47,925 nt of DNA from assembly GCA_004431415.1 (NCBI GenBank), contig QPMI01000105.1, positions 1 to 47,925 on the forward strand. Reading direction: 5' to 3'. How positions within the stretch are numbered: the stretch's first letter is position 1; each line of letters begins with the position of its first letter. A program made the position numbers and the translations under genes. Origin of the DNA: Cyanophora paradoxa. Lineage: Eukaryota > Glaucocystophyceae > Cyanophorales > Cyanophoraceae. Of the stretch, positions 40,021 through 47,925 are shown piece by piece. The notes under the pieces were generated by a model that was not told where the DNA came from, searched no databases, and was given only the letters and a program-made list of their open reading frames with translations.

Positions 40021-40245
40021 CACAAAACCTTTCCAGGGGGAACATGCACAAGGCGCTAGCCTTAGGCTGGTGCACCCTGCCCAGCAGAGGCCCTGTACGA
40101 GGCTCTGTTCTTCCATGTGGGATCCCTGCCTAGTGTTTGGGGACTTGAATGTTTCCTGGGTTCACTCCCTCTTAGCGCTGGTCAGTTTGAATTCCCGTCG
40201 GGCCCACAAAAGCAAGGTCAGGTGCTCACAAAAACATTCCAGGGG
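40021..40245 (+). repeat. Single satellite B unit inside satellite A
   Basis: A full B unit (CACAAAACCTTTCCAGGGGG to CTCACAAAAACATTCCAGGG) joined on both sides to A units at GATGACCCACAC and GGGGCAGATGACCC. The same arrangement occurs at 45435-45660. Confidence 0.93.
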
Positions 40246-40985
40246 CAGATGACCCTCCCAAAAGCAAGACACTCAGTCAAAGGCCCCAGGTTTCCGATCT
40301 GCCACAAAATAGAAGAAGGATGCACTTCAAATCTCTCTGGGGAATATGCACAAGGCGCTAGCCTTAGGCAGATGACCCTCCCAAAAGCAAGACACTCAGT
40401 CAAAGGCCCCAGGTTTCCGATCTGCCACAAAATAGAAGAAGGATGCACTTCAAATCTCTCTGGGGGAATATGCAAAAGGCGCTAGCCTTAGGCAGATGAC
40501 CCTCCCAAAAGCAAGTCACTCAGTCAGAGGCCCCAGGTTTCAGAAAGATGCACCCCAAATCTCTCTGGGGGAATATGCAAAAGGCGCTAGCCTTAGGCAG
40601 AGGACCCACCCACCAGCAAGTCACTCAGTCCAACTCCGCAGGTATCCGATCTGCCACAAAATAGAAGAAACATGCACCCCAAATCTCTCTGGGGGAATAT
40701 GCACAAGGCGCTAGCCGTAGGCAGATGACCCACCCACCAGCAAGTCACTCAGTCGACGGCCCCAGGTTTCCGATCTGCCAAAAAGAGAAGAAAGATGCAC
40801 CCCAAATCTCTCTGGGGGAACATGCACAAGGCGCTAGCCTTAGGCAGATGACCCACCCACCAGCAAGTCACTCAGTCATAGGCCCCTGGTTTCTCATCTG
40901 CCAGAAAATAGAAGAAAGATGCACCCCAAATCTCTCTGGGGGAATATGCACAAGGCGCTAGCCTTGGGCAGATGACCCACCTACC
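40246..40985 (+). repeat. Satellite A array (forward, ~6 units)
   Basis: Includes a shortened unit at about 40500-40590 (GGTTTCAGAAAGATGCACCC, lacking the CGATCTGCC segment), also seen at 45917, 46641 and 47488. It ends at CACCTACCAGCAG, running into RNase H coding sequence. Confidence 0.95.
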
Positions 40986-42620
40986 AGCAGCAGAAGTGGA
41001 CAGTCACGGAGCAGGAGTTGTATGCAATTTGGTGGGCGGTCACCAAGAAGTTCCCTCAGTATCTCCGTGGCAAGAAGTTCATTATCAAGTCTGATCACTC
41101 GGCTCTTCAATATTTGAAATCGGCTAAGAAGTTGCCCAGTGCTGGCATCACTCGCTGGATTATGGATATGCAAAAGTTTGATTTCGAAATCCAGCACAAG
41201 CCTGGCAAATCTAATGCCGATGTGGATGCTCTTTCTCGCCTTGTGCGAGTTGCAGTTCTTTCCTTGGAAGCGATGGAGTTTTCTTCTAATTTTTCGAGCG
41301 CTTTCTTGGATGCAATTGAGTTGCAGTTGAGTTTGCCCCCGGCTCGAATTCGGGATGAGCAAATAAATGATGTTAATTTTGGCGGATATGATTAAGTATT
41401 TGGAATCAGATATTACTATTGAACCGCAAGGTGTCAACAAGGAGGCCGAACGCCAACTCAAGAGCGGCAAATTCTCTGTACAAGATGGCGTTCTCGTCCA
41501 CACTCGGCCTTCGGACAAACTTGTGCGTATTTGCGTACTTGATCATCTCAAATCAACTATTCTGTCATCGGTACACCGCACGCTCGGACATCCTGGAGTC
41601 GGCAAAATGTACAATCATCTCAAGCGGCGGTACTACTGGCGGAGTATGTTTTCTGATGTCGCTACATTTGTTTCGACATGCGCCGATTGCCAGCGTGTCA
41701 AGAATTCCAAGACTGTACAAGCGGTTCCTCAATTTGAGATTCATGCTGACCGGCCGATGCAGCACTTGGAAATTGACATCGTCGGGCCTTTTCCGAAGTC
41801 GAAGCAAGGCAACAAATATCTGATTACTATTATCGATGTTTTTACGCGTTGGTGCCATGCGGTGCCCGCGCGAACGAAGTCGGCTATGTCCGTCGTTCGG
41901 GCGTTGTTCGACCACTGGATTCCCCTCCATGGAGTCCCCGCCAAGATTTCGTCGGATCAGGGCGGCGAATTCAAGAATTTGCTTCTTAATGAACTAGAGC
42001 GTCTTTTTGGAATAAAGGCGGTCTTTTCTTCTTCTTATCAACCGCAGTCTCAAGGTGCTGTGGAAAAATTGAATGACACTTTGGTCACTCGCCTACGGTT
42101 TTACATTGACAAGAACGCTTCGACATGGGATCTCTCTCTCCCGTTTGCGCTCTTCGCAGTTCGCAATTTCGTTAATCCTATTACTGGACACACTCCTTTT
42201 GAAATGTTGTATGGGAGGCCTTGTACTCTTCCTGTGGACTTGCTGGCTACTCCTGAAGTTCAAGTGACAACTTCTGAGCCTACCGGTTACCCAGCCGTGT
42301 TGGCTCGGCGGTTCTCTCGCATTTATACCGATATTCAGCAAGCTAAGGAGGAATATCTTGCTAAGCAGCAGCAGCGGCCTTCTCAACCAGTTTTCATTCC
42401 TGGAGAAGTTGTTGCTGTTAAGACCCCTTCCACTCGGCGGTCTGATAAGCTTTCCCATCGTTTCACTGGACCTTGGACGGTGCTTAAAGATGTTTCTCAT
42501 GGCAAGGGAGTTACTTTCTTGCTGGAGTATTCTGGTCCTAAGGAGCGTGGTTCCCCTGCTGAGGGCTCGCGCCAAATGGTCCATGCCTCTCGGCTCAAGC
42601 CTTGGAAGGACCCTGATTGA
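40986..42620 (+). pseudogene. pol: RNase H and integrase of an element I/IV-type element
   Basis: Starts mid RNase H (QKWTVTEQELYAIWWAVTKK) and carries SDHSALQYLKS, then the same frame shift as the 18.9-kb copy near 41367-41395. Integrase runs to a natural stop at 42618-42620: zinc domain HRTLGHPGVGKM, CADCQRVK, EIDIVGPF, SDQGGEFKN, GAVEKLND, and C-terminal FTGPWTVLKDVSHGKGV ending LKPWKDPD. It is followed by a proper polypurine tract and LTR-A, so this is the true 3' end of the element family. Confidence 0.9.
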
Positions 42621-42682
42621 TCTCTTTCTTTTCTTTTCCTTCCTTGGACTTGGCCAGCGCGGACGTGGCCTTTTTCTTACTT

Positions 42683-42691
42683 GGAGGAGAG
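42683..42691 (+). promoter_or_regulatory. Polypurine tract before LTR-A
   Basis: GGAGGAGAG ends two bases before the LTR start TGTCGCGAAG, as expected for plus-strand priming. Confidence 0.7.
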
Positions 42692-42692
42692 T

Positions 42693-42980
42693 TGTCGCGA
42701 AGCGTAGTTCCCCTTCCCTTTCGCCGTAGCGAATGTAGCATGTACGTTAGTGATACCCCGTCCTTCGTGTAGGGGAACAGCGGCGCGTGGGGCGGGGGGC
42801 AACCCCCTCCCTGCCTGGCCGGACCTATCCGAGCAAATTTTTTTTTTCCTTCGTGTAGGGGTATGTCATTCAATCATACGCGGATATTACGCGTGTGCGC
42901 ACGTGCGTCCCGGCACAGCACTGCGCCGTGTGCGGAAGTGGCTGAGAACCCATCGTATAGCTTGTAACAGCTTCTTATCA
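42693..42980 (+). repeat. LTR-A, 3' LTR, with a 72-bp insertion
   Basis: TGTCGCGAAGCG to CTTCTTATCA, 288 bp including the insertion and its duplicated target; about 202 bp without them, the same as 4614-4814. Confidence 0.85.
42776..42847 (+). mobile_element. 72-bp insertion with 14-bp target duplication and T10 end
   Basis: CCTTCGTGTAGGGG at 42762-42775 is repeated at 42848-42861. Between them is a GC-rich 62-base segment ending in ten Ts (42838-42847). The LTR-A at 4614-4814 has the target once, without the insert. The long target duplication and homopolymer end suggest retroposition of a small RNA. Confidence 0.75.
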
Positions 42981-42984
42981 TCAT

Positions 42985-43179
42985 TGTTGTGAAGCGTAGT
43001 GACTCTCCCCTGTTCCCTCTTAGTGTACCTAGTTCTCCCCCTTTCCCCTTGCAGTGTCTTGGTGTGAGGGTTAGTCTTGGGTTGTCCCATGAATAAATGA
43101 ATGCATCTCTAATGTAATCTAGCACACCTTGGGATGCAGCAGCTTATCGCAGCCACATTCATCCAGCTGCTTCATCTCA
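42985..43179 (+). repeat. LTR-B, plus strand
   Basis: 195 bp, TGTTGTGAAGCG...CTTCATCTCA, four bases after the end of LTR-A. No internal region follows in this orientation; only ATTG precedes an inverted partial LTR-B. Confidence 0.88.
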
Positions 43180-43183
43180 ATTG

Positions 43184-43278
43184 CAAGACTAACCCTCACA
43201 CCAAGACACTGCAAGGGGAAAGGGGGAGAACTAGGTACACTAAGAGGGAACAGGGGAGAGTCACTACACTTCACAACA
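43184..43278 (-). repeat. Partial LTR-B, minus strand (3' LTR of copy 2)
   Basis: The first ~95 bases of LTR-B in reverse orientation. In the minus-strand sense the sequence before it (GGCCAGCGAGGACGTGGGC) resembles the region before LTR-A at 42650, supporting its role as the 3' LTR of the non-autonomous element. Confidence 0.85.
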
Positions 43279-44661
43279 ATCGCTCTGTGGTAGAAATGCC
43301 CACGTCCTCGCTGGCCCAATGATAATAGAAGAACAGCTACAATGCTCTAAGATGCGAATGCATCGATACTCTGCACATCTTCACTCGCACTGACCATGTG
43401 GACTTCAGATGAGAGGACATCACTCAGCAATGAGAAGAAGCACAACCAAAGCTGGCCTGTTGTCAAAACAACCTTTGACCATACAATCAACTCCAGAGCG
43501 AGAAAACAGCATGCCCATCATGCGACAGAGCCTGTAACATCAATCTTGGCAACTCTTGGCCTTGTCCAGGAAACAATTGTCCATGTTAACTCATCCTCGA
43601 AGTAGGTGACAAGGAGAGCCTGTCCTTGTCAACGCTACTACTCCATTCAAATGGTCTTCACTCCTCCAATCACTAGTGTGTAGTGATTAACCCGCTCCAT
43701 CCAACTCCAGACTCCAAGGACACTTTTAACAGATGAACCACTGTCCAGCAAATCTTGGAATCCTCTGGTCTCCTGCAAATGCTGGGAGTGCACCAAAGAG
43801 GAAGATGTGCTGGGAGCTTGGCTGACTCGTGAGTAGCGCACTGTGCATCATTGCATGTCCAGAGTCCAGCAATTATAGATGAAGGTAGGCAACTTCTTGT
43901 ACATGTCCAACAGTGGTGACCCTTCTGCACCAAGAATACAGTCTGCGATTCCAGCTTTGGCAATCCAGGAAAAACAAATCATCGAATGTGACATCCTGGG
44001 AAAACAAATCTCCGACATGCACCAAGAAATAAGAGAAGCTTTGAGCTGCAAGTAGTACACAGAGGAAACACTGTGCTGCAAGACAATTCTTAGGCCTTTT
44101 CAAGTGTACATCTACGTTCGGAAGCAGAAAGACTACGAGCACCTAGAAGACATCTAGCAGGAACCACTGCGAAGGGAAAAGTGCCAATGCACTACCTGCG
44201 AATGCAGGCCACAGCAGTGTGCATACGTCTCGAAGTACTCGTTGTCAATCCTTCCCGTGTGAAACGCGACAGCCCTTTCGAGAATATTCCCAGTTTCGCG
44301 AAATGCGAATGCACTTCCCCAGCGACTGGTATGAAGAACAACGTGCGAATGCACGGACCATCCCTGTCAAAACAGAGACATGGGCTTGTCGAGCCAGCAC
44401 GAGAACCACGGCTTCAATAATGAAAACGTGATATAGCGGAATGTAATCCATGCGAAACCAGAGCGTCGCTCGCTCTGTGGTAGAAAAAAAGAAGACGATG
44501 GCCGACAACGGAAAGTGAAGCGTACGACATACGAGTATGGGAAAGCATTCCAATGAGCCTAGCACGGAAAAAAATAGGTAGCTGTATTTTGTGCACACCT
44601 GTTCGAAGGAATAAAAAAAAAACAGCATGTGCACGGGAATCGTTCCGCGGCGGCCCCCAAT

Positions 44662-44857
44662 TGAGATGAAGCAGCTGGATGAATGTGGCTGCGATAAGCT
44701 GCTGCATCCCAAGGTGTGCTAGACTACATTAGAGATGCATTCATTTATTCATGGGACAACCCAAGACTAACCCTCACACCAAGACACTGCAAGGGGAAAG
44801 GGGGAGAACTAGGTACACTAAAGAGGGAACAGGGGAGAGTCACTACGCTTCACAACA
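44662..44857 (-). repeat. LTR-B (copy 2), 5' LTR
   Basis: Same as 39207-39402 by eye. It abuts ATTC at 44858. Confidence 0.88.
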
Positions 44858-45259
44858 ATTCAACAAGATTTTCATCTTTACATAATCTTCTTCGTCAACT
44901 GTATTCTTTGGAGAAGTCGTGGAATCTGATGGCTCGATATTCTAGTGCATGCAAGATTACGTCTGATTGCTTGTATGAAGAACCAATCAGCCTGAAGCAA
45001 CTAAACATTCATGAAAACGATCTTTTTATCCCCCCATTCACACCAGACGATCAGTATAATGACCGTCTTGCAATAGGAAGCAGTTATTCAACATTTTTAG
45101 CTGCTAACAGAAGGTTTTCCACACTTGCTTTTTGCTCTGCGCAAACTCCTGCAAGACCATTGCATTCCGAAATTCTTTTGTATAACAACCTGCAGCACCA
45201 CAATGTGACTGTTCGTAGATCCCATTTAAGATTCTGCAGGGTGAGATCAACAGGAATTG
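44858..45259 (+). pseudogene. C-terminal half of the glycosyltransferase-like gene, copy 2
   Basis: Same as 39403-39804 apart from one substitution. It ends directly at satellite A (TGTAAATCTCTCTGGGGG) without the 70-bp-period duplication seen in copy 1. Confidence 0.65.
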
Positions 45260-45434
45260 TAAATCTCTCTGGGGGAATATGCACAAGGCGCTAGCCTTAG
45301 GGAGATGACCCACCCACCAGCAAGTCACCCAGTCAGAGGCCGCAGGTTTCCGATCTGCCACAAAATAGAAGAAGGATGCACCCCAAATCTCTCTGGGGGA
45401 ATATGCACAAGGCGCTAGCCTTAGGCAGATGACC
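45260..45434 (+). repeat. Satellite A units
   Basis: Forward units including the CACCCAGTCAGAGGCCGCAG variant, parallel to 39870-40020. Confidence 0.93.
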
Positions 45435-45660
45435 CACACAAAACCTTTCCAGGGGGAACATGCACAAGGCGCTAGCCTTAGGCTGGTGCACCCTGCCCAG
45501 CAGAGGCCCTGTACGAGGCTCTGTTCTTCCATGTGGGATCCCTGCCGAGTGTTTGGGGACTTGAATGTTTCCTGGGTTCACTCCCTCTTAGCGCTGGTCA
45601 GTTTGAATTCCCGTCGGGCCCACAAAAGCAAGGTCAGGTGCTCACAAAAACATTCCAGGG
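45435..45660 (+). repeat. Single satellite B unit inside satellite A
   Basis: Parallel to 40021-40245, with the same two join points. Confidence 0.93.
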
Positions 45661-47925
45661 GCAGATGACCCTCCCAAAAGCAAGACACTCAGTCAAAGGC
45701 CCCAGGTTTCCGATCTGCCACAAAATAGAAGAAGGATGCACTTCAAATCTCTCTGGGGGAATATGCACAAGGCGCTAGCCTTAGGCAGATGACCCTCCCA
45801 AAAGCAAGACACTCAGTCAAAGGCCCCAGGTTTCCGATCTGCCACAAAATAGAAGAAGGATGCACTTCAAATCTCTCTGGGGGAATATGCAAAAGGCGCT
45901 AGCCTTAGGCAGATGACCCTCCCAAAAGCAAGTCACTCAGTCAGAGGCCCCAGGTTTCAGAAAGATGCACCCCAAATCTCTCTGGGGGAATATGCACAAG
46001 GCGCTAGCCTTAGGCAGATGACCCACCCACCAGCAAGTCACTCAGTCGAACGCCCCAGGTTTCCGATCTGCCACAAAATAGAAGAAACATGCACCCCAAA
46101 TCTCTCTGGGGGAATATGCACAAGGCGCTAGCCTTAGGCAGATGACCCACCCACCAGCAAGTCACTCAGTCGAAGGCCCCAGGTTTCCGATCTGCCAAAA
46201 AGAGAAGAAAGATGCACCCCAAATCTCTCTGGGGGAATATGCACAAGGCGCTAGCCTTAGGCAGATGACCCACCCACCAGCAAGTCACTCAGTCATAGGC
46301 CCCTGGTTTCTCATCTGCCAGAAAATAGAAGAAAGATGCACCCCAAATCTCTCTGGGGGAATATGCACAAGGCGCTAGCCTTGGGCAGATGACCCTCCCA
46401 AAAGCAAGACACTCAGTCAAAGGCCCCAGGTTTCCGATCTGCCACAAAATAGAAGAAGGATGCACTTCAAATCTCTCTGGGGGAATATGCACAAGGCGCT
46501 AGCCTTAGGCAGATGACCCTCCCAAAAGCAAGACACTCAGTCAAAGGCCCCAGGTTTCCGATCTGCCACAAAATAGAAGAAGGATGCACTTCAAATCTCT
46601 CTGGGGGAATATGCAAAATGCGCTAGCCTTAGGCAGATGACCCTCCCAAAAGCAAGTCACTCAGTCAGAGGCCCCAGGTTTCAGAAAGATGCACCCCAAA
46701 TCTCTCTGGGGGAATATGCACAAGGCGCTAGTCTTAGGCAGATGACCCACCCACCAGAAAGTCACTCAGTCGAAGGCCCCAGGTTTCCGATCCGCAACAA
46801 AATAGAAGAAAGATGTACCCCAAATCCCTCTGGGGGAATATGCACAAGGCGCTAGCCTTAGGCAGAGGACCCACCCACCAGCAAGTCACTCAGTCCAACT
46901 CCGCAGGTTTCCGATCTGCCACAAAATAGAAGAAACATGCACCCCAAATCTCTCTGGGGGAATATGCACAAGGCGCTAGCCGTAGGCAGATGACCCACCC
47001 ACCAGCAAGTCACTCAGTCGACGGCCCCAGGTTTCCGATCTGCCAAAAAGAGAAGAAAGATGCACCCCAAATCTCTCTGGGGGAACATGCACAAGGCGCT
47101 AGCCTTAGGCAGATGACCCACCCACCAGCAAGTCACTCAGTCATAGGCCCCTGGTTTCCAATCTGCCAGAAAATAGAAGAAAGATGCACCCCAAATCTCT
47201 CTGGGGGAATATGCAAAAGGCGCTAGCCTTGGGCAGATGACCCTCCCAAAAGCACGACACTCAGTCAAAGGCCCCAGGTTTCCGATCTGCCACAAAATAG
47301 AAGAAGGATGCACTTCAAATCTCTCTGGGGGAATATGCACAAGGCGCTAGCCTTAGGCAGATGACCCTCCCAAAAGCAAGACACTCAGTCAAAGGCCCCA
47401 GGTTTCCGATCTGCCACAAAATAGAAGAAGGATGCACTTCAAATCTCTCTGGGGAATATGCAAAAGGCGCTAGCCTTAGGCAGATGACCCTCCCAAAAGC
47501 AAGTCACTCAGTCAGAGGCCCCAGGTTTCAGAAAGATGCACCCCAAATCTCTCTGGGGGAATATGCACAAGGCGCTAGTCTTAGGCAGATGACCCACCCA
47601 CCAGAAAGTCACTCAGTCGAAGGCCCCAGGTTTCCGATCCGCAACAAAATAGAAGAAAGATGTACCCCAAATCCCTCTGGGGGAATATGCACAAGGCGCT
47701 AGCCTTAGGCAGAGGACCCACCCACCAGCAAGTCACTCAGTCCAACTCCGCAGGTTTCCGATCTGCCACAAAATAGAAGAAACATGCACCCCAAATCTCT
47801 CTGGGGGAATATGCACAAGGCGCTAGCCGTAGGCAGATGACCCACCCACCAGCAAGTCACTCAGTCGAAGGCCCCAGGTTTCCGATCTGCCAAAAAAGAG
47901 AAGAAAGATGCACCCCAAATCTCTC
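45661..47925 (+). repeat. Satellite A array to the window edge (~19 unit lengths)
   Basis: Forward A units of ~121-123 bp. The shortened GGTTTCAGAAAGATGCACCC unit recurs at 45953, 46677 and 47524, showing higher-order periods of about 724 and 847 bp (six or seven units). No gene is seen in the array. Confidence 0.95.

Larger units (their letters stand above)
43184..44857 (-). mobile_element. Non-autonomous LTR element, copy 2
   Basis: 5' LTR-B 44662-44857, primer-binding-site-like TGGGGGCCGCCG just inside, a non-coding internal region of ~1.4 kb, and partial 3' LTR-B 43184-43278. No protein of the pol or gag families is encoded. The open frames in it are short and unlike any family I know. 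Confidence 0.65.
43553..45259. repeat. Segmental duplication B, copy 2 (unique part)
   Basis: Near-identical copy of 38097-39804. Confidence 0.93.

Noticed and set aside
46141-46263. Helitron ends in the satellite core hairpin
   Set aside because: A Helitron 3' end needs a hairpin just before CTRR and a TC start, with insertion between A and T. The AAGGC-GCTA-GCCTT dyad is mid-unit and the observed junctions do not fit.
45661-47925. CRISPR array
   Set aside because: The repeats are contiguous ~121-bp units without unique spacers, in a eukaryotic retrotransposon context, and no cas genes are present.

Overview
This window reads as eukaryotic nuclear DNA that is rich in repeats. Five things point that way: several families of Ty3/gypsy-type LTR retrotransposon, a type II membrane glycosyltransferase of family GT17, long tandem satellites, very recent segmental duplications and nested LTR insertions. 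The three intact cellular genes have no visible introns. That would suit an intron-poor, transposon-rich unicellular eukaryote or alga, red algae being one candidate, but nothing in the sequence fixes the species.

Layout. 1-4814: a minus-strand Ty3/gypsy element (element I) entering from the left edge with pol, protease, gag and 5' LTR; it has landed in a glycosyltransferase-like gene whose N-terminal half survives at 4815-5155. 5190-8280: a unit-A remnant, an RNase H scrap and a long array of ~205-bp satellite B. 8281-9803: a second, frameshifted pol. 10316-11527: an intact DegT/VioA-type nucleotide-sugar aminotransferase. 11650-16060: satellites A (~121 bp) and B around an unclassified island. 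16161-17231: an intact GT17-like glycosyltransferase. 17235-20160: integrase and RT/RNase H/integrase fragments. 20222-33686: a rearranged element with short LTRs (LTR-C). Its gag/pro/RT half lies on the minus strand and its RT/RNase H/integrase half on the plus strand, separated by satellite A, and about 5.67 kb of this is duplicated in tandem. 33687-35040: satellites. 35082-36257: an intact GDP-mannose 4,6-dehydratase. 36641-37710: a fourth broken pol. 37730-38096: a GC-rich, G-tract segment. 38097-45259: a non-autonomous LTR element next to the C-terminal half of the split glycosyltransferase-like gene, present twice, with an RNase H/integrase fragment and nested LTRs between the copies. 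45260-47925: satellite A to the window edge.

How it fits together. The non-transposon genes all concern glycans: nucleotide-sugar dehydration (GMD), sugar transamination (DegT family), GT17 transfer and the split glycosyltransferase-like gene. They look like a glycosylation neighbourhood scattered and partly destroyed by LTR elements and two related satellites. The satellites are the most unusual part. A and B share a core with a small dyad, appear in both orientations, and at several places abut interrupted coding sequence at the same internal point (after TGCACC). In one case an apparently whole-unit array splits a reverse transcriptase between adjacent codons with little or no loss. Element I also carries a textbook -1 ribosomal frameshift cassette.
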